Below are positions 10,901-23,688 of a DNA stretch of 64,000 bases, in pieces. A program made the position numbers and the translations under genes. The DNA is from Prunella strophiata (lineage: Eukaryota; Chordata; Aves; Passeriformes; Prunellidae), in contig JAZBQD010000017.1 of NCBI GenBank assembly GCA_036583965.1, positions 24,524,385-24,588,384 on the forward strand. The letters are read 5' to 3'. Each line of letters starts with the position of its first letter. Position 1 is the stretch's first letter. The notes beneath the pieces are model-generated. The model worked only from the letters and a program-made list of their open reading frames with translations, ran no database searches and was not told the DNA's origin.

Positions 10901-13095
10901 TTGTAACCTTATGACAGCAAGAAAGAATATGATAATAGATCCAACAAGGCCAAAATTTTATTAGAAGTCCTAATACTACTAATTTCCAGCACTGCCTTAG
11001 GATAGTAATCTAATTCCCTGTAAAATAGCTCTCCTTATCAGTGAGCTTTTACTGATACTATAAGAGAACAACAATATTCATTCTATGAATTCCTTCAACA
11101 TCTTTGGATGACAACATACCCATGGACTTACCTGTAATATCCCACATATGTGTCAGCACTCTTTGTCTGGTGGAAGACTATCAGACCCAAACCTCCTACC
11201 TGACCATGATAATTTTTGTGTAAGACCATTCACATATAATTTTTTATATTAATCTAGCACTGAACCATCCATAGAGCAAATATTTTTGTCTCAGTTTAGA
11301 TTCCCTTTCATTTACCACAGCACAGGACAGTTGGAATTAAAGCCATTAAAAGTCAGTTATCTCTGAGTGACTGAAAATACCAGCCCCTGAACACATTGAT
11401 CTAAATAGAACACATGAGAATGATAAGAATCATAATACCAAAAGGGGTGAGATTTATACACCAGTGTCACAGTCATGAAGTTTGAAGCTTTCTTGGGAGA
11501 TAAAAGATGACACAAGAAAAATAGTACCTGAACATAATGAAATGCAGAGAGTGAAGGACAATTTCCCTCTGAAATTCGCAGCTCTTCAGAAAAAAAAAAA
11601 AGGTTTGTTTCTACTTTTTTTCTTTAAACTTTATATCTGACTGTCCTAATGCAGACTGACTAGTCTAATGTGTCTGAATTATTCTGAATCTCACAGTGCA
11701 CAATAAAAATCTGGCTGTAACAGCACAGACAGAATTCTATGCACACGCATGTCAAGGCATAGGCACACATGCACTATGTTAATACTTTACAGTTTAAATG
11801 TTATACTAGAATTTCAGGGAAAAACTTCCATGAGTTTGAGTATCTTAATATATTAAAATACAAGATAGTCAAATATCTTAAGCCAAGAGTGCCTTCTTGG
11901 CATTGGTATTCAAGAAGAGCTGTTCATAATTTCTTCATACTTCCTGGATTCTACAGAGCAGTAATTTTCTCACACTGATAATAATTTATCAGTACCATCA
12001 TGGCTATGGCAGGCCCTGTTTAGTATTAACATAGACTTTTCTAGCATTCACAGGATTCCTCTAATTCAGCCTTATCATTCTCCTAGGAAAGTTCTCTTAG
12101 ACCCACCATGCAGTGGCCAAGAAGATATTTTTAAAGTGTGGTTACATCCAACATGATTGGGGTAATGCTTGGTAGGAAGTGAAGAAATATGAATGAATCA
12201 CAGAAGTGAACAAATGATTTTTTAGCTAGCAGCTTGTTACCAAGATAGAAACACCGGATCAGTAAAATCAAACCTGTAGGCAAATATCTCTGCTTCCCTA
12301 GAAATTTACCTGGAAAGAAGTAAAGCCTTTCCTTTTATCCCAGCTTTAAAACTCTTGCTACTAGAAAAGTTATTACAGAAGAGGACAAAAAGAACAAAAC
12401 TATTTTACTTCTGGGTAAAATGGGTGAAATGCAGTATATGGTTATGTAATTTAAGAACTAGTAATATTTTTTATAGCACCCTTCAAAATAGTGCTAGGTA
12501 TATTGAAGTTAATGTAACAGACTGTTGTGCAAGACTGGGTTAAAACATCAACAGAGAAAGAATTATATGTACAGTTCTAATTGTCTTTGACTAAAGAAGT
12601 TTTGAGAAGTCAGAGCAGAGAGAACTTACACATTCTTTTTTCTGTTACCAATGGGAAAAACAGCTAGAGGTGGAAAATACAAAAATTTTTAAAAAGAAAA
12701 AAAAAAACAGCTAAAATTTTTAAAAAGAAATTATGTAAGAAAACTGGAATCATTCTGCTGCATGTCAAAGCAGAAAAGAAGAATGTGAGAAAAGCTACTG
12801 AAATATACTATTTCTTGAATTAACAGGTCCATTCAACAAAAAAAAAAAAAAAAACAAACAAAAAAAAACCACCTCCTGCCTCAATTTCAAAACTTAAAAA
12901 AAATTACTGAGGGGAAAAAAAAAAAGAAAAAGATTTGAAATTAAAATGGAAGAGACATCAATAGTAAAGACAGGGTTTAAGCCAAAGTTTTAAATGCAAG
13001 CTTAAATTAAAGTTTTTATAAAAGAAACAACAACTTTGCCAGCAGTTCTTTCTAACCTGAGCTAAAATGGATGATCTAAAGAATATGTAACTTAA
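7969..13095. other. Intergenic, no gene or recognised transposon
   Basis: About 5 kb of AT-rich unique-looking sequence. It contains a small 14-bp tandem triplication (8954-8995), a pyrimidine-rich stretch (about 9570-9620) and a 17-base A run (12838-12854). No open frame over 100 codons. Confidence 0.6.
8954..8995 (+). repeat. 14-bp tandem repeat, three copies
   Basis: The unit CTTGCAATGAAGAA occurs twice exactly and a third time with two or three changes (CTTGCTATGAAGTA). The unit is too short and the array too small to suggest a function. Confidence 0.85.
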
Positions 13096-13272
13096 GAAAT
13101 ATTTTAATTATTTTTAATAAATATTTAAATATTTTAAATATTTATATATTTATATATATTTATATTTATATAAAATATATTATATTTTATATAAATATTT
13201 ATATATTATATAAAAATTATAGCATATATTTTTATATATTTAAATATAAAAATATTTAAATATTTTTAATTA
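13096..13272. repeat. Near-pure A/T imperfect palindrome
   Basis: About 177 bp with almost no G or C (one GC pair near 13222). TATATT and AAATATTT blocks on the left are mirrored as their complements on the right, so the two halves can pair imperfectly. This gives cruciform or hairpin potential. There is no coding content and no transposon termini. Confidence 0.8.
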
Positions 13273-16200
13273 CCTCTGTGTCCCTACATGAACAAAACAT
13301 CTAGACAGATGCACTATGTACCTCCTTTTAGGGGCATTGATAATCTCTCCTAAACAGGTAACTTTTTAATGCAAATCCTGCTGGTGGTAGATTCAACACA
13401 ACAAAACAAGATGTCCCTGCATCCAGCATGAAATAGATTCCCCCATTGCAAAAATATTTTGAATACTAAAGCATAAATTTGTTAAAAATTTGGACAAATT
13501 AATGGAAAGAAATACCCAGTATGCTCCTAAGTACACAACATCGTTTCTGTCTCAGTAATGCCCAGTCATGAATACTCTCAGTAGCTACATGTTTTAACTG
13601 TGCTCTTATAGATGTAAAATTTTGATACAATGAGCAAGAGCATATTCCCAGTTCAATGTAGCTTGTTCTTATATATCGAGTTTTAAATGTTCACAGTGGC
13701 CAGTGCCTCTTAGGGGCAAAAAAAAGTTTGGTAACAAACCTTGTGAGCTTGAAGTTTGGTAACAGTTGTGCTAAGTGTCTTACTTCCTCTTTTGACTTCA
13801 AACACCTACTTTCCTGCTATACTTACTCAAAATATTAAAATTACCTCAATACCAGCCTATTCACTGCAGAGAGGAAAAAAAGAAACAGAAAATGGTATGA
13901 AAATAACCATTGCAAAAATTACTTACAAGTAATTTCCTTTTGATAACTGTATTTTCTATCATATTATCATTCTCTTTTTGTTGACAAGTGTCCTAGATTT
14001 TGATCTTGTATTGCAATGTTACTCTACCAGAAAAAGTTTATATTCTCCTAGCAGTTACAGTGGCATAGTGCAGAATCATTTATGGGAGCGACTGCTGGAT
14101 TGAAAAATGTGCCCTTGCTAGAAAAGGTATTTGGTAGTCTGCTTGACTGTAAATCATGGTGTAAATACTCAGGGCTCCCAGACAACAGATTGAAATCTCC
14201 TCTCTTCTTTTATCAGAACAGTAACATCTGTATTTGTTGTTAAGCTGAATCAGCACTTCTAGAATATGCCATACTTTCAGTGAAGGGACTTATAATGCTA
14301 GTGGTAGCATTCAAACCAGACTGAAGCCCAACATTAAAATGTTCTGGTTAAGAACCTTACTCCAAAGCTTTTGCATGTGAGAATATATGGTTATGCTATA
14401 TACTCTCAAAAAGTCCAGTCTAATTGATATTCAAGAATACTTCATCTTATTTGTATCCTACATATATATTTCCAGCCAGGATCAGCTTCCCAGAGGCATA
14501 TTTCAAAACTTAAAGAAGAACAACACTACAACAGAGTATTTTCTGCATTCTTTTCTTCCAAAAGAGAGAAGAATCTGAATTTTCTGGTTGGCATTGTTCT
14601 CAGTAAAAGCTGCAGGGTTATTAATGGCTTGTAAATAGAATTTTATAGTGGATAAATATTTTATTTCAACAGGACCGTAAAAATTGAGATCTTAAACTCT
14701 CCAGAAAACTGGAAGACATAGGAAAAAACACAGAGGAATACTCTCTAGTACTTATTGATGTGCTTTACTACTTGCAGCAACTCTACAGTCAGCACTACTT
14801 TTTCTAAACTCTGTTTATTTGGACTTAATTATAATTCAGGTGTGCTCTTAGAGGGGATTTAACTTCTCCTTTCTCATCCAAAAAACAGTTGTGCTCTTAC
14901 AGCCATGGTTAACTTTTTACTGCAAAGGAACAAGGTCATAAGAACATGTGTGTCATGGTCAAAAGAACAAAAAGTAAAGGGACTATCCTGATCCAGGTAC
15001 AGCTATTAACTGACTCTCTTTTGAAAAGTGTTATATCTCAAAGCCAATGAATATTGCAGCTTTAAAAAGCACTCAGGCTAATGATCAAACACTAGATCAT
15101 AAATCAAATATTAGAAGTATTTTTTGACACTCTGGGCTTTCCTACTTTAAAAGTCTAGAAGGATTTATTTTTATTTTCATTATCAGAGTGAAATGTTAAA
15201 GTCCCAAGCTAACAACATAATTTCCTTGTAAGGCAAAAACAGTTTTATTACGTACACAAAACTGTTATCTGACCCTATCTTCTATTCTTGTTACTTTTGT
15301 TTATAAGCATCTCAGCCTATCACAGCCCTAAGTATAGACCTTTAAAAACTTCACTAATTCCTGTATTGTGTTTTTTTTCCTCTCTAAAAAAATGTGTTCT
15401 GATGCACATTCCTATTCCAGATGTCAGTGGAATGATCATATTTGAGATCTACATTGACGGAATCAATGGTGAAGTCCTGGATTTTACCCAAGGCTGCAAA
15501 GTTTTTAAATGGAAATATAAGAGATCAAAGAATGTACTTTCAGCTTTCATATTTTAAAAGGATTCAAGAAAAAAAACACACACAATTTAAGAAAATATGG
15601 AAGCATAATTCTAGTATAGAAATGAAAATACATATTTAAGCTATATTTTAATTTATTTGAATACATGTTGACTATATTACAACCATTTTCATCCCACAAA
15701 AAGCAGAATTAAATTATTTCAGTTCAGACTGAATGAAAATGTTTTTTAAAGAACCATGGAAAGAACATCTTTCTTCTAGATAGAAGTAGATAGAGTTTTA
15801 TGAATTAATAAGTAACTAATTTTTCACTGTAGAGGAACTTAGAAGTAACATAAAACCCTCATGGACTCTTGTATAGGAAGCCAACAAACTAAAGATTGTC
15901 TTCCAAAACATCTGCAGAATATAAAGGCTAATTTTTTCCCTGCTATTTCCAGTTTAAGGAATCCAGCATCACTCTGTCAAACAATGAAAAGCTTAAAAAA
16001 AAGGTCACTGCATTGCCATTCAGAAGCATGCACAATAAATAATATTTGAAAATGAAACTGAGCACAGAATATCAGTCTGAAATATTGAGACAGAAAAGTA
16101 TTCAAAGAATTTGTTTATGTAGGAAAACAGAATGAAATAACTGATATTTAAGTTGGCAGCTCTTGAAAATCTAAAGTTAAGCCAAGATAAAAAATATGAA

Positions 16201-16900
16201 AATTGGTAGAAAGTAGAGTCGGTGTTGTCATTTTGCACATTTTCAGGTAAACAATGTCTAAGAAAAATCAGTTTTGGAGCAACAGACAATGTAGTCTTCC
16301 TGGATAAAATCCTAAATATTAACCCAAATAAACAATTTTTTTTTCTGGTTTGCATACAAAAAAACAATACGCTGTATTATTTATTTGAAAAGAAATGCTT
16401 CAAATTTTTTTTTCCAGAAGAATGGGACTTCTATCACTAAGTAAGCTGTGTGCCCTGGGATTGTAACTGAAACTTGTTTACTATCACACCATCACACATG
16501 GTGAAAGCCTGACGACCTTCATGTCCACATTCAAGGACTTCTTCCTCAGGATTGTTCTGCTTACCACCATCATTTTCCCCCCTTATGGAATCTGAAGAAG
16601 AGAGGTAAGGGGGGAGAGTAAGCAAGAGGTTTGGTTAAGAGGTCTTTGTAAGATGAAGCAAAAGATAATTTGAAGATTTAACTTCATCACATCTCTACAA
16701 AGAGAAGTACCAATGAGGTTCAACTTTGCTGGCAAGTGCCTTTGGCTTTACAGGTTAGACCCACAAAATCATACCTCTGCCTCAGAGTGCTGCACAGGTA
16801 GGCAAAATCTTAACAGGTAAAATACAAGACAGAAAAAAATGAAAGCTCCCATAAGACAGAAAATACATTATCAATATGTAATTTTCCATCAAAATATGTC
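13273..16900. other. Intergenic, no gene supported
   Basis: AT-rich unique-looking sequence. The 115-codon minus-strand frame at 16020-16367 has no recognisable domain and an unbiased hydrophobic composition, so I do not call it. A candidate minus-strand microexon (16565-16591) is treated as a finding. Confidence 0.55.
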
Positions 16901-18098
16901 ATCTGATTTCCTTTAGTGACAAGATAACTCAGCTAATTGATCAAAGGAAGTCAGCTGATGTAATCTTTTTGGATTTCAGTAAAGCCTTTGGTATTGTCTC
17001 TCTGAGCATCCTTCTGGCTGAAATGTGCAGCACACAGCTGGATAAACACAACATGGGATGGGTGAGCAACTGGCTCAGGGGTCAGGCACAAAGGGTTACA
17101 GTGAATGGGGTGACATCAAACTGGTAATATCTCACTAGTAGGGTTCAACAGGGATCTGTCCTCAGCCCTGTGCTCTTCAACATCATAAATGACCTGGACA
17201 CAGAACTGAAAGGGATACCAATAAGTTTGATGATGATATAAAACTGGTCCCTTGAAAGCAGGGAGACCCTTCAGAGAGATCTCAACACATTAGAGGTCTG
17301 GGCAATCACCAACCACATGAACGTCACCAAGGGTCAGTGCCAGATTCTGCTCCTGGGATGCAGCAGCCCTGGATGAACAGACAGACTGGGGATGAGATGC
17401 TGGAAAGCAGTGCCACAGGAAGGGACCTGGGAGTCCTGTTTAATGGAAAGCTGAACATGAGCCAACATTGCTCTGGCAGCCAGGAGGGCCACTCATGTCT
17501 TGGGGGACATCAGGCACAACATCACAGCCAGGCAAGGGAGGAGATTGTCTTGCTCTGCTCTGCTCTGCTCTGCTCTGCTCTGCACTGAGGTGGCCTCACC
17601 ACAAGCCCTGAGGGCAGTTTTGGGTGCCAAAATATAAGACATCAGGCTATTAGTGTCCAGAGGAGAACAATGAATGTGTTGAAGGGCCTTGAGGGGAAAC
17701 CATGTGAGGAGTGGTTGAGGTCACTTGGTCCATTCAGCCTGGAGGAGACTGAGGGCAGACCTCACTGCAGTCACAGCTTCCTCATAAGGGGAGGAGGAGG
17801 GGCAGGCACTGATCTCTTCTCAGTTGTGACAGTGACAGGACCTGAGGGTTGAAGTTGTGTCAGGGCAGGTTTTGGTTGGATGTCAAAAGGTTCTTCACCC
17901 AGAGGGTGGCTGGGCTCTGGAACAGGCTCCTCAGGGGAGTGGTCCCAGCATCAAGCCTGACAGAGCTCAAGAAGTGTTTGGACAACGCTGTCAGGCACAG
18001 GGTGTGACTCTTGGGGATGGTGCTGGGCAGGACCAGGAGCTGAACTCAATGATCCTTGTGGGTCCCTTCTACCTTGGACTTTTCTGTGATTCTGTGAC
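16901..18098 (+). mobile_element. CR1 LINE, 5'-truncated, degraded RT plus intact 3' end
   Basis: CR1 sequence starts in the RT palm just ahead of motif A (LDFSKAF, near 16970-16990) and continues past motif B (a Q-Q-G-S-V-L-S-P form near 17147-17175), the thumb and the 3' UTR, ending TGTGATTCTGTGA at 18097. Motif C reads FDDD instead of FADD (about 17227-17238). Many frame changes are present; the plus-strand frames of 60-86 codons in 17337-18117 are pieces of it. A (TGCTC)n expansion sits inside it at 17551-17583. The copy is dead and more diverged than the one at 480-2363. Confidence 0.92.
17551..17583 (+). repeat. (TGCTC)n pentamer inside CR1
   Basis: Six perfect pentamer units plus a partial one. 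The seed is the CR1 sequence CTCTGCTCTG just before GTGAGACC of the 3' ORF2 region; here it has grown. Confidence 0.92.
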
Positions 18099-21000
18099 TA
18101 ATATTTTTAATAAATAGTGCAATACTTGAAGCAACTAAGTTGAAAGAATTATTTTGTTCTTGCATTCCACACCAGATTTTCAGAAGCAAGAATTCAGTAT
18201 TATAAAAACACAAAACTGATTTCATAGTCTTACTGTGTCACAAATATATTTTTTCCCCTACCTATTTGACTCATACCATCTTGTTGTTTTCCTAAAGGTC
18301 CAGGCACATTTACTACTTTGAGGTTTTAAGAATGCATTTCTTTCTGAGTCTGAATTTCCTACATGAAAGGTGATCCAAATTTTAGCATTTGTTTCAATGA
18401 ACACAAAATTCAATTTAATTTAAGAAATTACCTTCTTTTTCAATATCATTCAATGTACCTTGAGCAAGTCCCAGAAGTGCTGGCCCTTAAAAGTTACTTA
18501 AGCCTATAGCTCCTCCTGAAATCAAGCTTGGGACCTGTGGGATCAAGGTCTTAAACTGATAGTAACTCTTATTTAATTTGTAAAGAAATTGAGCCAGGTT
18601 GTGAAAGAAGTATTAATAGTTACAGAATATGGGAAGATGAATCATATCGGACTAGTTAATACAAATTGATATTTAAAATAATAAAGCACACACTCTGAAA
18701 ATATTTTTAGCGATGTAACGAGTTTGAAACCAAATGGAACTAAATCACATGAATAAATTGACACAAAAGTTTGCACAATTCCTGAATTAGTCTTGCAGAA
18801 GTGACCATTCTCTTTGACAAATTAAACTTTATTTAATTTCTCAAGTATCAAAGCCTGGTGAAATTATACTGGCAGGTAATTTGAAGGGAGAAAAAAAAAT
18901 TATTTGCTATTTTTGCTTATCTTCATCAACATATTAAAGGCAGGCATGCTTTCACACAATTTCGTAATAACAGGTTGTCTTATTCCTAACACAAATACTA
19001 ACCAGAAAAATTGGTGTTGTTATCAGTATATCACAGCTACACAAAAATAGTTCACACCAAAGATGACACAGAACATAATCATCTGCAGTTTGGAAGCAGC
19101 CAGTGGGGGAAAAAAAATATGACAAATCTTGGAATATCTGCCAGAGTCAGAAGTATGGACCAGCCTTTTCCAATCAGCTAAATCTGTTCATTACCTAGAT
19201 AATCCTAGAGCAGTGCCAGGCCAACCACTTGCTGTATTTTTAGAGTTGCTCTTTCAGAGCTTCTTATGAGAGAGAAAAAATTCAAGTATGTAAACCAAAA
19301 TTCATAAAGCAGAATTTTTTTTTTTTTCTGTTATAGCAAAACTGTAGACCATAGGGACATATTTTTAAAAGCAACTCAGTTCTAAACTCTACTGTAATTC
19401 ATCTTCTTGAAAAGTCTTAAAAATCAATGGAAAGAAGGTCACCTGATACCTTTATAGAAGCTGTTCCTCTTTTTATTCAACTACTTTTCCACACTACTTT
19501 TCTTATTCCTGTATTTTTCTTTAATTTTTAGTTTAGTTTCATTGTCTCTGTTATGGTTAAGATCCTCTTGTCCTAGCCATTCTTGCATGTTTGTGTATAA
19601 ACTGTAAAAACACAGTTCTTAAATGATCATTGATAATGACACTTTCAATGAATGTGTATTAAGTGTCTCAAAAGCACAAAACCACATGAAAAATACTTGT
19701 TTATGCTTTTCCTAATGGGCTCCAGTCCTAGGTTTGATCCAGGGCATACTTCCAAATGTATGTGCTAATATTTTAAACCAGGAAGTATTTGCTTACAGGA
19801 TAGCAGACAGCAGCTATCAGAACAATTAACTCTAGTCATTAAAAAATTCCTTACATACACTTACAATAGCACTAAAAGATTAAAAAACAGAATAAAGGGC
19901 CTATCACAGCCACCATGGTATTCTTGCCAGTCCATGATAACATTTTGGGTTTGTGTTAACTCTTGGCTACCTATCTTTCATGGTGCAGGTCACTGTATAT
20001 TTTAAAAGCTGGGGATTTTTTTCCAGGAGATAATTGAGCTCTCTCTATGTGAGTGAGCTGGTACCTGACACTGACATCCTGCAGAAAGCAATTTCTCCAA
20101 TTGCTTGAAAAGACTAAGGAGTCAGACATGACAAACTGCAGTCTAGAATATCCGGCAGCAAGCCTATTAGTGCTGAAAAGATGCACAAATAAATTACTTA
20201 CAGAATATACACTCGCTTCATTTCTGTCATGGAATTCACTGTCCTGAAACAAAAAGTTGAAGCTTTACTTTTTCCCCCCTACACAACTTGTCAGAGGTTT
20301 TAAAAGTTAAATACATCATTTACTCTATATGAGATACAATTAAGTAATATTTCTACTGCTTCTTGAAGTAATCTTCCTTTTCATTTGTTAATTTCCTCAG
20401 CATGGGACCTCAGACCCTCATTAGAATCACTTCATCTCAGCAACTGTTGCATATTTCATGTGCAAGATTGTGAAGGAAGGGGGAAACAGCTCTATTTCTT
20501 TCTGTAAGGCACTGCCTTTGGTTTAATTTTTGCCTCTCGGTATATACAGCTCTTTAGTGACACAGATGAGACTGGATTTTATTCAAAACTACCACAAACT
20601 GGCTCAGGATACAAACAAACCAAGCCGAGCTGGTAGTAGCCAAGAAATTGTATAATGGGAGGTCTGTGCTAGAAAATGGTTTCATTTTTCTTAGAAAAAG
20701 CTTTTCTCAGCAGCAGATGACAACCTACCAGAATATTCAAACTATGCATATAGAAGAGTACAACCCAAACTGCATCCCAATGGCAGTACAATGGTTCCAT
20801 TAGAGAAAAGCTAAGCCGTTTCCAACACACTCTGAGTGCCCTTCATGTTCAAAGGTTAGCCTCTCCCATGCCTAAATTGTAGGTCTGTAAAATTCCATGT
20901 GCATTAAGGATCAGTTCTGGATTTACAAGAATAAGCAGACCTTAAAGTACTGACTCCACTTATTTGGAACACAACACTATTCTGTGCAGTATATAAATAC

Positions 21001-22324
21001 AGGATCAGTTCCTGTTGAATGAATTCTAGTGCCTTATAGCTTTGTTGAGGTAAAGCCAGAGCACTTTAAGAGCCCTCAAAGATTTATGCAAAACATCAGC
21101 TAATCTCACAATAGAGAAAAAAGCTTAGTGACATATGAAGTATTTACAGACTATTTTGAAAGCTTTAGGACTTTCACCTCTAAACTTGTTAGTCCAGCAT
21201 TTCAAAGATGTGTTCCAAGATCCTTCACAAAGCTGAAGTAAAGAAGACTAGATAATGATTACATAATCCACCTGAAATATGTATACCTGCAGGGGGAATA
21301 GATGGAGATTTTTATCTTGCAATATGAATATGTAACTTTGTTAAATATGAAATATGTAACTTTACTTACCCATTTCTTTTTATAAAGAGAGAAAGAATGA
21401 GTAGAACTTAAGAATTCCTCTTCCATGGGGAATATTGAAAGGGGAAATACTAGAAAGTCTTAGAGACACATTCAAATAAGTTCTGTAGCACCACAGTCTG
21501 CTATAAATTCTTTGAGGATCCATGTCCATATTCACACCTCCCTGACACAATCTTTATAATCTTAAATAATTCATCTGACAGCTTTTCACTCCAAATCTGA
21601 TAGTTAGCTGGATTCAGTAACCAGACAGAATTTTCTGCTATTGCATATCCAAATTAGTGTGCTATAAGCTTTTGAATGTCAGATTAAACCAGCAACATAG
21701 TTTTATTGTTTTGTGCTGAAGGGCATTAGAGAGAATTGGAAAGGCTGCTAGACGCATGGGTACAAAATCAAATGCTCTGCCAGCTCTGGAATGCAAAGTA
21801 GAACACGTACTGAGACAAATTTGCTCAGAGGAAAATCCCAATGGCATCAATTTATGCTCAGGTAAAACATGAGAAAGATCTGGGACTACATATTCTTATT
21901 TTTTCAATTTACCTATATTAAAAGAAAATAAGCTGTAGTAGTTCTGGAGCAAGAGCCTATGAACTGGACCATACAGGTCCACAGACTATGCCTGACCCCA
22001 TACAGGTCCATTACAAAGTGTCCCAGCTCATCTATACCTAATGAAAATGCAAGACTTACCACAACATAATTAGCTGTCAGGTTATTCATCCACCTGCAAG
22101 GAAGTCAGTCTGACAAGGGAACAAGCAGCTGTCTCACTGACAGCTGGAGTCACATCACAGCAAGAGATGCAGTTTGTCTCCAGGGGCTCTATTTCACAGT
22201 CAGACCAGAGATAAGGAAGCCTCAGAGTCATACAGAGAGGATATGCCAGTCCCTGTTAATATACATTCAGCTATCACACTTCCATTCATGCATAAACTTT
22301 TCAGGGTTAAGAATAAAGTAGGAG
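18099..22324. other. Intergenic, no gene or recognised transposon
   Basis: About 4.2 kb of AT-rich unique-looking sequence. All frames are under 95 codons and unrecognised. There is a 13-base T run at 19315-19327. Confidence 0.6.
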
Positions 22325-22760
22325 TGTTATGGTTTAACCCCAGCTGGTAACTAAGCATCATACAGCCACTCAATCACACTCCCCAGGTGTGATGAGTAAG
22401 AAAATCAGAGGGGTAAAACTGAGAAAGCTCATGGGTTGAGAGAAAATAGTTTAAAATGGAAAGCAAAAGCTGCACACAAAAGCAAAGCAAAAGGAATTCA
22501 TTCACTGCTTCCCATGGGCAGGCAGGTGTTCATCAATCTTCAGGAGAGCAGGGCCCCATCACACAAAAAGTAACTTTAGAAGTCAAATGCCAAAACTCCC
22601 AATGTCCCCACTTCCTTCTTTTTCCCCCAGCTTTATATGTTGAGCAAGATGCCACATGGTGTGTAACATCCCTTGGATCAGTTGGGGTCAGCTGTTTATT
22701 CTCAAAAGCAACAGAGGTTTACTGCTCTGTTGGTGTGATGGGCATGACCTTTGGGGAACA
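22325..22760 (-). mobile_element. ERVL-like LTR, minus strand, degraded at its 5' side
   Basis: On the plus strand it opens TGTTATGGTTTAACCCCAG, the reverse complement of the 3' end of a very common avian LTR. It continues with CTCATGGGTTGAGA and GTTGGGGTCAGCTG in the expected order. The end near 22760 does not reach the usual TGTCCTGG start of this LTR, so the U3 side is truncated or too diverged to follow. No internal region or target duplication is visible. The 102-codon plus frame in it is spurious. Confidence 0.78.
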
Positions 22761-22879
22761 GTAGTCAGCCAAGAAAGAAAGAGAGGTAGAAAGAGAAAAT
22801 GAAAGGCAAAGAAGGTAACCTTCCAAAGAAGTCAGAGGGACAAACGCCTGGGTTGGATGAACCACAAAGACCAGCAAAG

Positions 22880-23325
22880 GCTGAGGCCTGTGTGGCTGGG
22901 GAGCAGCCTTGCTGCCAGGTGCCTGGGAGTCCCAGTGGACAAGAAGATGGGAGTTCAGGAGTCCATAAGGATTGGTTAGTTTTTAAGAAATTACTTTGAG
23001 AATCTCAGGAGCAGGGAATACCCCTGTGTCAGAGGTGAAGAAGGCAGGCCAGATGACCAGCTCTGCTGAACAGGGCAGTCCTTGAAGAGCTCCAGAGGAA
23101 AAGATATTTGTATGGTCTCTGGAAGCAAGGTTGGGTTTTGCAGAAATATGACAAAGCTGTGGATAACATACATGGAGAGAAGGCACAAAAGGCCAAAGCT
23201 CAAACAGAGTTGCAAGTGGCCAGTGTTTTGCCTGACAACAGGAAGTCTTACTACAGTAAGATAATAGCTAGAGGACTTCTAAAGAAAAGATTGGAGCAAT
23301 GCTTTTTGATTGTTACCTGACAAAG
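22880..23325 (+). mobile_element. CR1 ORF2 fragment, endonuclease-to-RT linker
   Basis: Translated pieces match the segment between the CR1 endonuclease and RT: a DWLVFK stretch (about 22960-22990), EQGIPLCQR, PALLNR, then VWSL/YGLWKQG and KAQKAKAQTELQVAS up to about 23230, followed by DNRKSYYSKI. The pieces need frame changes and contain stops, so it is a relic. This part of CR1 is seldom kept in 5'-truncated copies. It lies between the minus-strand LTR and an opposed CR1 3' end. The left boundary is uncertain. Confidence 0.72.
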
Positions 23326-23337
23326 AGAGATGGAACT

Positions 23338-23440
23338 TCATAGAATCATTTATTCATAGGTCGCTTGGGTTGGAAGGGACTTTAAAGATCATCTAGTTCC
23401 AAGCTTTCTGCTACCTTCCATTAGACTAGGTTGCTCAGAG
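23338..23440 (-). mobile_element. CR1 3'-end fragment, minus strand
   Basis: CATAGAATCATTTATTC followed by GGTTGGAAGGGACTTTAAAG and CATTAGACTAGGTTGCTCAGAG is the reverse complement of a CR1 3' end. Only about 100 bp is present. It faces the plus-strand CR1 piece ending at 23325 and runs directly into the CCCTT tract. Confidence 0.85.
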
Positions 23441-23462
23441 TCTTCCTGCAAACAGAAACATA

Positions 23463-23688
23463 CCTTCCCTTCCCTTCCCTTCCCTTCCCTTCCCTTCCCT
23501 TCCCTTCCCTTCCCTTCCCTTCCCTTCCCTTCCCTTCCCTTCCCTTCCCTTCCCTTCCCTTCCCTTCCCTTCCCTTCCCTTCCCTTCCTTCCCTTCCCTT
23601 CCCTTCCCTTCCCTTCCCTTCCCTTCCCTTCCCTTCCCTTCCCTTCCCTTCCCTTCCCTTCCCTTCCCTTCCCTTCCCTTCCCTTCCC
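23463..23688 (+). repeat. (CCCTT)n pentanucleotide array, about 45 units
   Basis: A pure pyrimidine tract on the plus strand of about 226 bp. One short unit (CCTT, near 23587) splits it into two perfect blocks of roughly 125 and 98 bp. The complementary strand is (AAGGG)n. It can form H-DNA (intramolecular triplex). Frames of 85-122 codons across it, on both strands, are repeat translations and not genes. Confidence 0.97.

Noticed and set aside
16020..16367. 115-codon minus open frame
   Set aside because: Phe/Ser/Ile-rich as expected from AT-rich DNA. No domain and no initiation context.
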